Position numbers and translations under genes: made by a program. Shown in pieces: positions 33,521 to 46,145 of a stretch of 64,000 bases of DNA (the stretch's first letter is position 1; each line of letters starts with the position of its first letter). The notes beneath the pieces are model-generated. The model saw only the letters and a list, made by a program, of their open reading frames with translations. It was not told the DNA's origin and did not search any database. Origin of the DNA: Rhododendron vialii (Eukaryota > Streptophyta > Magnoliopsida > Ericales > Ericaceae). The stretch lies in contig NC_080568.1 of the NCBI RefSeq assembly GCF_030253575.1, positions 11,407,001 through 11,471,000 on the forward strand, in the 5' to 3' direction.

Positions 33521-34958
33521 AGAGAAAAAACTGTAATAGTCCTTATAGTTATGTGTTTGTGTCAATTTGGTCCCTGTAGTTATAATTGGCTTGATTTACA
33601 CTCTGTACTTTCCATTTTGTTTCAATTCGGTCCAATTGCTAACTTCCGTTAGTCCTTTAAATAGCAAAATCATATGGCTCCCTTTTTTGGGGTTAAAACA
33701 GATCCGTTCGGCTAAATAAGCCAACTTTCTTATTTTTTGTCCTTATTCAATTTTTTTTTTCGTATTTGTTAATTTTTCTTCAATTTTTTGGGGGTTATTG
33801 CATCGTCATGATGAGAAGAATCTAAAAAGTAAAAAATTATTATTGAAATTCAATTTTTTTTGAATAAAGATGAAAAAACTGGCTTAGATTTATTTTTCAA
33901 CATTCTTAGTCAAGAATCAGTGCATGAGCTAAGTGTAGGAAAATGAATGGAATGACAGGGAACTATTTTTTGTAACTACTTGGACTGTTAAGTTAGGTTT
34001 ATTGTAACCTAGTTGAATGATTTGTTATGTCTATGTATTAAGTTATGACATGGTAAATTTGGAACTGAGTTTATATAATATTCTGACTTTTGGACATGAT
34101 TATTTATCATGTTATGACTTTTGGATTTATATCATGTTGTGACTTTTGGACATGGTTCTATATGCATTTTCAGTATTATGTAGAAAAATAAGGCATCTCA
34201 GTATTTGTCCACAAGTTGAACATGTAGACAATATCATGGGTTATGATGACTCATGGCTGATCATGAAAATGCTGAATTCGATGGCAACATTTTGTAGAAA
34301 ATTATAACCAAATTCTTCCCAAGTGCCTCTTTATCAATGGAGAATGGAAGAATGAGCTGTGTTTTGGTTCAGAGGTATATTAGGGCAAGAGAGGAATGAG
34401 TAATCCTATTTAGCTAAATAAGCCAACTGGTTTTTTTTTTTCCTTATTCAATTTTTTTTCGTATTTGTTAGTCTTTCGTCATTTTTTTGGAAATTATTGC
34501 ATCATTATAACAAGAAGAATCTAAAAAGTAAAAAATTACGATCGAAACCTAATTTTTTTGAATAAAGACAAAAATTAGCCAATAAGCCAATTTTTTCATC
34601 TTTATTCAAAAAAAATTGGATTTCGATCATAATTTTACTTTTTAGATTCCTCTCGTCATGACGATGCAATAACCCCAAAAAAATTGACGAAAAACTAACA
34701 AATACGAAAAAAATTTGAATAAGGATAAAAAAGAAGAAGCCAGTTGGCTTATTTAGCCGAACGAGTCTATTTTAACCCCAAAAAAGGGGGCCATATAATT
34801 TTGTTGTTTAAAGGACTAACGACGGACTAACGGAAGTTAGTAATTGGACCAAATTGGAACAAAATGAAAAGTACAGAGTGTAAATCGAGCCAGTTGCAAC
34901 TACAGGGACCAAATTGACACAAATACTTAACTACAGGGACTATTTCAATTTTTTCCCC
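33521..34958. mobile_element. Mutator-like MITE, 1.44 kb, long terminal inverted repeats
   Basis: Left AAAAAACTGTAATAGTCC...GTCAATTTGGTCCCTGTAG and right (reverse complement) AAAAAATTGAAATAGTCC...GTCAATTTGGTCCCTGTAG run inward for about 220 bp, including ACTTCCGTTAGTCC and GGCTAAATAAGCCA. The 9-bp target duplication is TAAAATAAA (33512-33520 and 34959-34967). It contains further copies of the GTCCTTATTCAA foldback family. No transposase. Confidence 0.88.
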
Positions 34959-35099
34959 TAAAATAAATGGATTGGATTGCATATAAATAAAAATTTCCTA
35001 GCCAGTTATTTAAAATAAAACCAATAACGACCCAACTCATTTAGAATTCTTCCAGTCTCACAAAGACTCGTTCTATTGTTCCAATTGAGTTATAACTTA

Positions 35100-35338
35100 C
35101 TCCCTCCGTCCTAATTTAATTGTCATTTTTGGGAGTTCGTGCCACTTTTTAATTGATTATATTTTATAATTTTATAATATTTTATGCGGATTTAAAAACA
35201 TCGTATTATAGAACAAAACGAAATTTATCAAACAACATTCATATTGGATATAAAATTTATTATTAATTTAAGATATAACTAATTTTTTTATCCAATTAGA
35301 ATAGAATTGAGACAAATAAATTAGGACGGATGGAACAT
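35100..35338. mobile_element. Stowaway-like MITE
   Basis: Left end CTCCCTCCGTCCTAATTTAATTG is the classic Stowaway terminus. The right end mirrors CCGTCCTAATTTATTTGTC. TA lies on both sides (35098-35099 and 35339-35340). Confidence 0.85.
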
Positions 35339-35340
35339 TA

Positions 35341-36820
35341 GTGTATGTAGCTAATATACGAATGCAATGACGACATGAAATTCATTCACATTGAAATTGA
35401 TGAATTGCAAAAAAATTGCCTAAGTAGCCCCAGCGAATTGTATCAACTAATGAAAAGAAATATATTAGTATTTTATATCTTAATTCAATGCAAAATGATC
35501 AATCAATTATCTCCATATCCCTCCGTCGTACGATAGCACAACCCGACAAACTTTCACGTTCAAGTCTAGCTGTGTTTTTTTTTATTCTGTCAATTAAAAA
35601 AAAAAAAGTCCTGCGTCCTTTTTTGGATGAAAGTCTTCATTCAAAAATCAATTACTCAAGAGAACATAAGAGTATTTTATTACTTAAGAGAACATAATTA
35701 TTTCTTCAACTCTTATATTTTGCAAAAAAAAAAAATGGAAAATGGAAAAGTTGAACCAATGTTGCATTATAGTTTGAAAAAACTTTTGAAAATGGAAAAG
35801 TTGAACAATTTACGCGGGGTGAAAAGTCTCCTATGTAACATATTCACATAACATGTATTATATTCCCCTCCTAATAAAATGCAGTGGTCAATTAATGCAG
35901 TGGGGGAGCGCTTTCTCTCTTTCTCTCTCACATCTCACGAAACTCAAGCGGCCATATGCGTTTCACCAACTAAAATAAGTACTTATATTTCAAATAAATA
36001 TTTACTTTTGAATTAAAAGTGATATACTTTATCAGAATGATTTGTCTCGTAAAATGAGAAATAAGTACTTAAAAAATAAGAATCTTACCGAAACGGAGTC
36101 TAACCTTTCTTCTCCCTTTCCCTACCCGGTTTTACAACCCTAATACGACAGCAGGAGGGGAAGACCATGATACTAGCCAGTTCTCACTCTCTTCTTTCTG
36201 TTTTCTATTTCTTAGTTTATTTTTCTCGTGTTTCTTTGAATCAGCAACTTGTCGTCTGATCTGTGAGAGTTTTCTCTCTCCTTTCTGTGCTAGTTTTTTC
36301 TCTCCTTTTTTAGAGTTTTTGGTTTCATCTTTAGGTGAATATTACGTTAGCTGATCGGGTTCTTTCAGATACTACTGCTTTACAACGGCATCCATGTCAA
36401 CATGCTCTACTACCCCCATACGATGTCTTTGCTGGAACAATGTATGGTGGCTTGTCATATCTGTAGTTTTGGGAGTTTATTACCTCATTCATAATTGGTT
36501 GGAGTACGTCTGATCGTATGGGTATTTGTGTTTCTTTTTTCTTGGCTAGCACTTTATGTCTTTTAGAGATGGCTAGAAAATATAAAATTTCAGCAAAATG
36601 TAAGCCAAATGATGTCTGGGTTGGGGTGAAAGATATCAACCGCCATGTACTTTTTTGTTCTTATACAATTTTTTTTTTTTTTTTGCATTTGTTAATTTAT
36701 TGTCAATTTTTTTGGATTATTGGTTAGTTTCGGCAAGAGGAACCGAAAAAGTAAAAAATTATAATCCAAATTAACCAAATTCTGTTAGAAAAAAATAAAA
36801 CAAAAAAATTGGCTTATTGA
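35341..36820. other. Intergenic AT-rich DNA with MITE remnants and exon-like debris
   Basis: 35965-36100 has AAATAAGTACTTAT arms in inverted orientation with GTTTC...GAAAC ends, a decayed Tourist relative. 36110-36480 is CT-rich. An acceptor-like TTTCAG at 36364-36369 precedes a 32-codon open stretch (DTTALQRHPCQHALLPPYDVF...) ending at a stop near 36467; no family recognised. 36650-36800 is a half copy of the foldback family. Confidence 0.4.
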
Positions 36821-36823
36821 TTA

Positions 36824-37062
36824 GGTGGTGTTCCAAATGAATAGTAAAAAGAACTTTTAGAAAAAAGAAGGTTTTTCAAGCTCAAAAATGATGTGTTTAC
36901 GCAAATAATTTTTTTACCAATATGGATCTTGTTTGATAGATCTCATTGAGATCTTTTAAACAGTGCAAAAAAAATTAAAAAGTAATTTTTCTTTTTCATT
37001 ATATTTGAGCTTGAAAAATCTTCTTTTTCTAAAATTTCTTTTTACTGTTCATTTGGAACACC
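36824..37062. mobile_element. Tourist/PIF-Harbinger MITE, copy B
   Basis: GGTGGTGTTCCAAATGAA...CATTTGGAACACC with TTA on both sides (36821-36823 and 37063-37065). The interior GATCTTGTTTGATAGATCTC is shared with copies A and C. Confidence 0.88.
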
Positions 37063-37065
37063 TTA

Positions 37066-37304
37066 GGCTCCGTTCCAGAAACCTTCTTAAAAAATAAGCA
37101 GTTTATTTCACATTTTTAAACTCAAAAATAATGTAAATGAAAAATAATTTTTTAATTTTTTTTGCATCATATAAAAGATCTTGATGAGATTTTCTAAATA
37201 AGATCCATATTGCATATTTTTAGATTTTAATAAGTTTATAATTTTTGAGCTTAAAATTGTCTTCTTAAAAAATAAAGATTTTTTTAACATTTTGGAACGG
37301 GGCC
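37066..37304. mobile_element. Tourist/PIF-Harbinger MITE, copy C
   Basis: GGCTCCGTTCCAGAAACC...TTTGGAACGGGGCC, with TTA at 37063-37065 (shared with copy B) and 37305-37307. Same length (239 bp) as copy A. Confidence 0.9.
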
Positions 37305-37329
37305 TTAATACCCTTAATAATAAAGTTAA

Positions 37330-37478
37330 AGATGCTACTCACACAACAATCTAAACACAACAACTTACACAATCTCTCATATTTATGTGGGGCCCACACA
37401 TAATAGTATGTATGGGCTCACATACATGTGAGAGATTATAGAAGTTGTTGTGTTTGAATTGTTGTGTGAGTATCATTT
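37330..37478. mobile_element. Small foldback MITE (149 bp) upstream of the CTL gene
   Basis: GATGCTACTCACACAACAATCTAAACACAACAACTT is mirrored at the right as AAGTTGTTGTGTTTGAATTGTTGTGTGAGTATC. TTAA flanks both sides (37326-37329 and 37479-37482), but a TA or ATTA target cannot be excluded. Confidence 0.7.
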
Positions 37479-37729
37479 TTAATACTAAAATACCCGTCGC
37501 GTAAAATACCCTCATAGACCCCTATGCGAATAGCTGGTTTTTTTCTCCTAAGCCCCAACCAACAGCAAACTTTTTCTTGTGGGCGAATTGTAAAACAAAC
37601 AATTATTCTAAGACCACGTCCAAACACACACTTAAATACACGCTCCATACACAAGTGTATGTGGGTGTATTTGGACGTGTGTTTGGGTCGTGGTAGAATT
37701 ACTCCCTCTCCAAAAGTCCCCCCACGCCT

Positions 37730-37731
<2 letters not shown>

Positions 37732-37770
<39 letters not shown>

Positions 37771-37834
37771 ATTCCTAGAGTGACGCCCTCTAGCCGTTGA
37801 GTTTCAGTTTTTTTCCGCTTCATTGCCAAAACCA

Positions 37835-37873
<39 letters not shown>
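37732..37873. repeat. Two (CT)n tracts in the presumed CTL 5' region
   Basis: 37732-37766 and 37837-37873 are uninterrupted CT runs about 70 bp apart, 190-330 bp before the start codon. They probably lie in the core promoter or 5' UTR. Confidence 0.9.
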
Positions 37874-37875
<2 letters not shown>

Positions 37876-38058
37876 AATCAGTCAGACAAAATCTCCGTTG
37901 ACTCCAACTAAAACCTCTACTATATCTCGGTCATCACGTCCTCTTTTATACCTGTCTAAAGCCCTAGCCCCACCCCGTGTTTTGATCAATTGTTCAAACT
38001 TAGTAAACAATGCTCAAATTCATCCCCACCGTCTGATGATCAATCGCCGGCTGCCGTG

Positions 38059-41000
38059 ATGAGCGAAGAAAGCCCCTCCTCCTCCTTCTCCTCCGATGAT
38101 TCCGGTTCACTCTCCGCCCCCGCCGCGGCGGCTCAGCAGGTATGCATACTCCTCCCAAACATCAACCTTCAATTCGAATACACACACACTCTCTCTCTGT
38201 TATAGATGTAGATATGAAGTCTTGTCATCTATAAAAATAATAAAATCAACTGAAAAATTGAATGAATTTCGTGCCTCAATCGGTAATTGGAGAAAAAACT
38301 TATTGGGACCGTGCGCAAGGGTGAGGTTGGGTTTTGAGACCCAAAGCCAAAGCGAAGTGCTCTCTAACACGCACACTCACAAATACGTACGCTTGCATCG
38401 TTTCTCATTTGGTTGATGTGTTAACAAATGCAATTTCAAAAAAAAATGTGGTAATAAATTATTTATAACTATTTTTAGAAATAATAAACACTCGTTATTT
38501 TTTGGGATTTTTAATGTATTTATTTTAATGTTCTCTTAAAGATTGATTCTTTTCAATAATATTCCTTTAAATATAACAAGCTTGGATATCTTTCCACCAA
38601 ATCCTGTGCAAAACCCCCTTTTTTTTTGGGTGAAAGGGCAAAACCACTTTGAAAACGGTATGTGCGTATGTGGGGATGCTTGCGGTAATTTATTATTGCG
38701 TGGTGATACCACATGTAATTGCCCAAAAAACTATTATTTATATATTTGCTTTGATTGTAATAAGTAATAACCCGACTAGTTGTTGTCTACAAGTAAAATG
38801 ACTGACTTAGGTTAGGGTGCGTTTCCACTATATTATTTGACTACAATTTAATGACAATAGTCAAGTTGTTTACGCTAAATGGTATTATAGTTGATGTATG
38901 TGAAGAGAATGATCTGCTAAGAAATCCGTGAAAACATGGGCTTTAGTCAATTTAGTCCATTTAGGTTCAATGAAAAAGCCCATGGAGATAAGATATCACT
39001 GTCGCAATTATGTTTTGCTCCAGTTAGGAAATCACTCAGAAGAGTATCTGAATCAATGATTGTGCTCATCAAATTCTTTTAGCTGGAATTTTACTTAGAA
39101 TATAAGTGCGTGGTATAAATTCAAACACGGTCTGCTTTGAATACTTTTGATCCATATGTTTCAATTATGGGTGAAATCCTCTTTAAGTTTTTAAATTTGT
39201 AACAAAACTATGGAAATCTATATTATAAATATATTTTTACTCGAAAGTGTTCCAGAAAATTGTTTTAAACACCAAACTAGGATTCCTGGTTTCTGTAGTG
39301 AATGACAGGTCTCGTGGTCTTTTATTCTGGCACAATTGCATAATTGCCACCTCCACATGATTATGCAAGAGTTTTCTTGATGGAATTTGGACATTTGAGT
39401 ATTTTTGCTTGCTCATATTCTCATTGCTTTCTGTTCAAAATTCTAGAGTATGGGGCGGAGTCGAAGAAGCACTGGCAGTGCTGATTTGATTGCTCCCGGA
39501 TTGGCTTCGGAGGGGCAGCGCCATTGGCGGGATGTTTTCTGGCTAGGTGTATTTTTGTTGCACATGGTTGGAATAGGTTTAGTTCTCACAGTGCTTGGAT
39601 TAAATAGGCTTAAGAAGAAGGATAGGCTTAACATTGATAGGTACACAACGGGGTTGCTTCAGAAGCAGTCAGGATTGACAGAGGATTATTGGCCGTTGTA
39701 CGGCGTTGCTGGTGGAGTTGGGACTGTTCTCGGGTGCCTTTGGTTGATGTTGCTCGGTTCGCGTGCAAATCTAATTATGAAGTTTGCAGTTCACATCTTG
39801 ACTACTTATCTGGCCGTGATTAGTGTCTTGTGTTTTTGGGGGGAGTGGTTCTTCTGGGGTGTTGCATTTGCTGTTGGAGCAGGGTTGCAGTTCTTGTATG
39901 TCATATCAATTATAGACAGGTAAAAAAGGTTTGAGCTTGTACAACTTTTTCATCTGATATAGATTTTTGGTACATTGGCTCTGGTTTGTTTCATTATGTC
40001 ATGTGGGATATGTCATCAGTCATCAGATTCATCACGTCCATTATAGTTTTCCACTGGTTGTTGGGATTGTAGGTAAGACCAAATTATTTGCAATGTTGGG
40101 ATTTGGGACAAAGTGGTGACCTTATCCTGTTGACCTATCGAGACATTTTAAGTATGAATAATCACTGGGGGCTATTTTGGATCACTTTCTCTCTGGTAAT
40201 GATATGGAATTTCTCATGGGAATGGTACAGATGAAATGCTTAAGGTTAATACCCGGATTGTATTTTGTAGTTTGTACATCACCAGTGCCTGTGGGTACCA
40301 TTTGTTTTTGCAAAATTTATCTTATTCAGCATGAGAATTGAGAAATGCATTGATTTCTTCTTGTCTTATGGAAGTTTGATTAACATGTATTCTTCCTCTA
40401 GTTCTAGAAGGTGTTTATTGAAGCAGTCAGAGGCTCAAGTATTGCTACTCTTCATGCCATCTGATAGATTGTTAATGCTAGGAGACTACGTTGTATGTTT
40501 TGGTTTCCAACACAACAGTAACAATCGAGTGATGCAACACAAATATATTGTGCAATGAGTACTGTGAAATTGATGGGAAAGTCATTTTCATAAAGAAGCT
40601 TTCTCTTTTCCTCTAAAGGAATACCATGAAATTTCTGGAACCCGTACTTTCAGTTGTTGACCACGTTTGTTTTTAACGAGGAAACCACTTTTCGGTGCCC
40701 ATAGGAATTTCATTTTTATGCATTCTGCCAACTATGTGATTTGTTACTCTATGCTCTGCTGGACATGTTATCAGAAAATGGTTGATGACAGAAGCAACAA
40801 CAGGACCTCTTTAGTTTACCATACTTCTAAGTTAAATTATGAAGTTACTAACAGTTGTTGGTTTACTCTTGCGACTAAAATGGGAGGTTATTATAAAAAG
40901 AACAGAGTTTTTGTTTATTGTGTTACATGGTATTTTGTTTCCTGCAACCAATTATTACATTCCATATTCAACACAAAAAGAGGGCTTCTCCCCTGTTTTA

Positions 41001-44000
41001 ATGCACCTGCTCATTCATTCCTCGAGGTAGAATCTGGTGCTGAAATCAAATCTGCCAATTTTTTCTTGAGTTCTACTTTGATGAAATCATTATGTACATA
41101 AATCTGTTGCGTAAATTAAATGCTAGTGGGGATTGGATTCATGCCCAAATTCGCAATCCTAGTACTTCTCTTTTGTTGCTTTTAATATGAAACAATACTC
41201 TGTCACCCATGCTAATGCTCGGGAGTAGCCTTGAATCAATGTTCCCAATGTTGTCTGTTCTTGTATTGTTTCTATGTAGAATTCCCTTTACCATGTTAAT
41301 TCTGCAAGGAGCTGTGAAGATGGTATGGAGTCTTCCTGAGGTTATGAGAGTAGCATGTGCTTTCATGCTAGTTATGCTTTCATGGCTAGCACTATGGTCC
41401 TTTGGTGCAGCTGGTGTTGTGGCTTCAAGCATTGGTGATGGTGGACGTTGGTGGCTTCTTGTGGTGAGCTGGCAAGTTTTGCTCTTATTTGAATTTTTTT
41501 TACTTCCGGGTTTTGTCTGGAAAAAGTACTATCACTATGTTTCTGCCACTGAGTAACAAAAGGGGTTATTAATGTATGCAGGTATTTTCTGTAAGTTTAT
41601 TTTGGACAGGAGCAGTTCTCTGTAATACTGTTCATGTTGTTGTTTCGGGTATGGTGTTTCTTGTTCTCATTCATGGTGGTAGAGAAGCAGCATCAATGCC
41701 TTCTAAGCCAGTGATGAAGTCTCTGAGGTATGCTGTGACAACATCTTTCGGTAGCATCTGCTACGGATCACTCTTTACAGCTGCTATCAGGACATTACGG
41801 TGGAAGGTAACCAAATGCTGCTTTGTTGATGATTCATATTATGAAGCATCCAAAGGTATGTCTAATTTTGCAGTTTGATTGACAAATTTCAGATTAGGGG
41901 ATTCAGGTCAAAGATTGGCACGAACGAGTGTTTGTTGTGCTGCGTTGATTTCCTGTTTCAGCTTGTGGAAACCCTTGTGCGATTTTTCAACAAGTATGCG
42001 TATGTGCAGGTGATTATAGAACATTTTTACTGCCATTTTGTCACTTGTACCTTTTCTTTCCAGTGGCAACTTTTTACTTCTGCAAGGTTTCGCTTCTAGT
42101 GACCAATTCTAGAGTGTATCCACATGACCATTTGGCAACTCAATAAAAGGAGGCACACGACCATGTTGACTGAAAAATTGGAGACAAAGTGATTATGTGT
42201 CCTCTTGCTAACATCACGTGCCAAATCCACAAGACTATTTCGATATTATAAAGAGTAAATTCCATGACTCGTTTGACATTAAATTTCTAAGGAGTTTCAA
42301 ATGACATAGATTGCGAATGTGTACCATTTTATGAGAGGGAGACAAGAAAACCTTTTCGAGATATATAGGTGAAAGTGTACTTCACAAACTTGAGAGGGAA
42401 TGTGGCTCAGGACGGAAACCGACAACACTACCATGTGTGTATAGCGAACACCACTATGTAGATGTGGCAGTTTGTGGTAATTGTGGGATGACGTGAATCT
42501 GTTCGGTACATACTTCGTAGTTGTCAAACTGTGAATGGAATCAAGAATTGAAATAGGTCTTCCTCGAATCATGAATCGGTCCGATTTGGTCATGATATCT
42601 AGGATTGAAGAATATATTCATATCTCTGGATGAGAAAAATATATTGTAAAAAGTGATTGTTTTTTACCAAATTTGATAAAAAGGCTTGTTTTAAGTGATG
42701 AATTGAGGATCATGTGGTCCAACAGGGAAACCTTTGCCTATTTTACAAGAGATTTGGATGAATAGTACAATTTTTGCAGTTATGTAGTCTTAATAGTGAC
42801 CTGAAAAGGTTTTTTCAGCTTTATGATTTCAAATTATTCATTTTGCAAGTGAAACATGTCTATTAAGCGAATAGAAGTTAGGTGTGTCGAACTAATTCAT
42901 ATAATACGTATCGCCAATCGTATGATTTTTTGTGCTCCAGCGGTTCACTCTACAGATACGAATCCAAATCTTGGTGTATCATACGATGTGTAATGTGAAC
43001 TGTAAGGTTCTGATAACAGAGGCATACTTACATTTACATGGCGGGGTACAATGCACACATGTTACCTGTTGGCGCAAAGACGTGGTGCAAGGATGACATT
43101 GAAATATTTCTCCTCCTAGTTAATTAATGGATCGTCATTCCCTGTGGCGTAGTCTACAACTTTGAAGTGAGAACTTCCACGCTGTTATTCTTTTAAGTGT
43201 TAGGCTAGCACTATTAATGTGATTGACAATCAACTTATTACTTCTCTGATGAATATCCAATAATTCTTTGTAAAATAGTTTGAACCAAACTCTAATTTAA
43301 CATCAGGAAAGCTAGTTGCAAATTGTATGGTTCTTGGGGGGTTTACATGATAATTTAACCGTCAAAACAAATAGGAAGTTATTATTTATCTCGAGCGATA
43401 TCCTTACTCAAAACTTGCACTTGTCTCCTGGAACTAATACTTTACCTATTTTAGAGTTTGTTATCATGACATTCATAAATCCTTGTTTCCTTTGCTTCTT
43501 GTACTTCAGGCATTAGTACCCACAGCTTCTCCAGCTAGAAGTGGGCGTCTGCATCTCATGATTTGCATTTAAACTTCTTTCACGACAGTGGGCTCTGATG
43601 CCCCTTCTCCTTGGGCCATTTTTTAAAATGTTCTGGGAAGGTTTGAGTATCCTCTAGTCATAAATACCTGTCAACACTTAGAAACCTCTATTGGGCTTTG
43701 TTAAATGCCAAGTTTTTTTATTTGGTTTACCATTGTTATACGTATTACGGTTACTTTCGATGTTCCTATTATTATTGTTCTTGCTTTTCTTTAATTTAAA
43801 GAACATTTTGAGGTACTTTTGTGTCCCAAATTTTCTCGGCAGAAGTTTTCCTTCTGTGCTGTATGGATGGTAATATTTAGGCAATAGCTCTGTGCTTTTT
43901 AGTTTAATTGATTCATTACCTTAAATTTTGTGTCATGTTGAATCGGAAATCTTCAATTGCTGACCAATTTACAAGTACACGTTTATTCCAATCAGATTGC

Positions 44001-45617
44001 AGTTCATGGCAAAAGCTTTAATCACTCAGCAAGGGATGCTTGGGAGTTGTTCCAATCAACTGGTGTCGAAGCGCTTATTGCCTATGACTGTTCAGGGGCT
44101 GTTCTACTTATGGGTACTCTTTTAGGTGGGCTTATAACTGGTACATGTGCTGGAGTTTGGACAAGGATTAAATATCCTGATACAGTGGCTATGGTTGGTG
44201 CCACTGCCATGTTGATGGGAATGATCTTGGTAAGTTGATGTAATTGTGCCCACCAAAACTAGTCAATTTCATAACCAAAGCAACCCGACCAACTTTGGTT
44301 TGTTGGTGATTGGATTATACCACTTTCACTTTAGGTTGCCAGGCAAGTGATCTGACCCGCAGGCAACGCTTATCCTTTCCCATTATTGGTTGCTGGCTGT
44401 AGCATATTTGAAGTTTCAGTTTCACAAACCATTGAACTGTTCAGAACCATATTCTAAGTTTTTCCATAGTGTGTGCGAGCAAGATTTCACATTTTATGAA
44501 AAATGGTACCATTTGCGTAGACTTGTCAATAACTTGAAAAGACTTGACACGTGTATAATCTATATGAAGCAACGACACTCCTAGAGGCCAGATACATATG
44601 GTCACGCCATGTGGCGTGTCCATTAAATTTAATTAATTTTTGAGGGGGGCATGGCTAGGACATGGTGGGGGCACAGAAGGGCCACAGCGGGGACACAGGA
44701 CGGACACGTATTGGCACACGGCAGTGGTTTAATATGCAATTTTTTAAAGCTTTTTCGAGGTAAATGTGTATTACTGGAGTTATTTTTGGGTTAAAGGGTA
44801 ATGTGATGTGTATATGATGCTTGTTTATATGTATTGATGTTTCATGCGTATACACATAACTATGTTTCTACTGGTATAAAATAAATATATTCATTTATTC
44901 TTGCTGTGTCCTTGTGGCGTCAGTGTCCCCATTTTTTTAGAAACCCCATTTCCATGTCTGTATCCGTATCCGTGCTACATAGTGTATAAAGCGACCGTAT
45001 CAGCTGCTAAGATTTGAACTTACCCTTTAAGGGCTTCAAAATTTAATTTGAATTTCACCAATTATGTCATCATTTTAATCCCAACAGCTTAAAATTTTTA
45101 GTCTATGGCACAGAATTGATATTCATCAATGTTTCAATCACTGGACTTCCAACTTATGATTCCTATGAAACAAAGAGTTTGTCAGGCGATCTATTGTCAT
45201 ATTTTAATTGTTTTTTTTTTTTTTCGAACTTTGTAATCATATGGAGGATTAATTCCAGTCATTTTGCTATGCAAAGTTAATATTTATTTTTTCATGGATT
45301 CTTCAAGTTGACCAACATGGCATGATATGAACTTTGTACAAACAGGTTCCTATCTGATTTCTGCCCAAGGCTTAATGCATTTTGTGTCTTCTCTTTAGGT
45401 CGGACTGGCAATGGTGGTTGTGGAGAGTGCAGTTACATCCATATACATTTGCTACGCGGAAGACCCCTTGTTGATCCATAGATGGGATGTTGAATTCTTC
45501 AACCAGATGAACGAGACTCTACATCAGCGGCTGCAGCATAGGAGCGCGCGAGCAAGGGAAGTACTGACAACCCACAGCCGGCTTGACAGTCGCGCACAAC
45601 AAACACTTCATATTTGA
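38059..45617 (+). CDS. Choline transporter-like (CTL/SLC44, DUF580) membrane protein
   Basis: Seven exons, all GT-AG: 38059-38139, 39447-39919, 41280-41463, 41582-41806, 41893-42009, 43996-44229 and 45399-45617. They total 1533 nt, 510 residues plus TGA, with phases matching at every junction. A Ser/Ala-rich cytosolic N-terminus (1-52) precedes HWRDVFWLGVFLLH (first membrane segment, about 56-78). Further hydrophobic segments follow through exons 2-4 and 6-7. The C-terminal core (CLLCCVDFLFQLVETLVRFFNKYAY, then AYDCSGAVLLMG and YICYAEDP) matches the Choline_transpo family PF04515. Plant members are membrane proteins linked to choline or lipid trafficking; the substrate here is inferred only from the family. 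The tail is hydrophilic (LQHRSARAREVL). Introns 1 (1.3 kb), 2 (1.36 kb), 5 (2.0 kb) and 6 (1.17 kb) are long. Appears intact and functional. Confidence 0.93.
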
Positions 45618-46142
45618 AAAGTCACCATTGTTTAGATAATACAAGTGTAATAGGTTCCCATTTCCCTAGGCAAAAAGTATAGTGGAGTAAGTTTCCGTTT
45701 AGTTTCACTCTTAATGGTGGCTGGGTGGGCTTAGAACTGTATGGTGGTTTTGGGGTGTAGAGTAATCAGATGTACAGCAAGAAAGCCGACAAATGTACTA
45801 CAGTTGGGCGTGGTTTATTGAAATCATTTTTTCTCAGCTGCATATGTTCATTGTTTTCCAGTTTTATGTTCGGCTCAAGAAGATTGATTGAGCTTATAAC
45901 AGTGCTTTTTTATTCGATTTTTCATTTTTCATCTGAATTTGATTGGGTTATGCGGACTCAAATTGAGTAGTATAGAAATGAATTGAAGCTGAACCTGAAT
46001 AATGTTTGATCTTCTTTCTGGGTTGTGTGGGAAAGGGATATGTGAAATTTGTTATGTTCCTTTGCACATTTCTGAGTAGGGTAACTCCCAATCAGAAAGG
46101 GGCCACCTTTGTGTAGTTTGTGATTCGTGATCCGATGTAGAT
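45618..46142. other. CTL 3' UTR and intergenic DNA
   Basis: Downstream of the TGA the sequence is T-rich and typical of a plant 3' UTR. No other gene. Confidence 0.55.
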
Positions 46143-46145
46143 GTA

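Noticed and set aside
40331..41101. Extra exons between CTL exons 2 and 3
   Set aside because: Open stretches there have no similarity to the CTL family, and the exon 2-exon 3 junction is already in phase and continuous.
41209..41279. Extension of CTL exon 3 upstream to an in-frame Met
   Set aside because: The TATGTAG acceptor at 41279 restores the SIIDR-IPF junction in the right phase, while the upstream extension is intronic.
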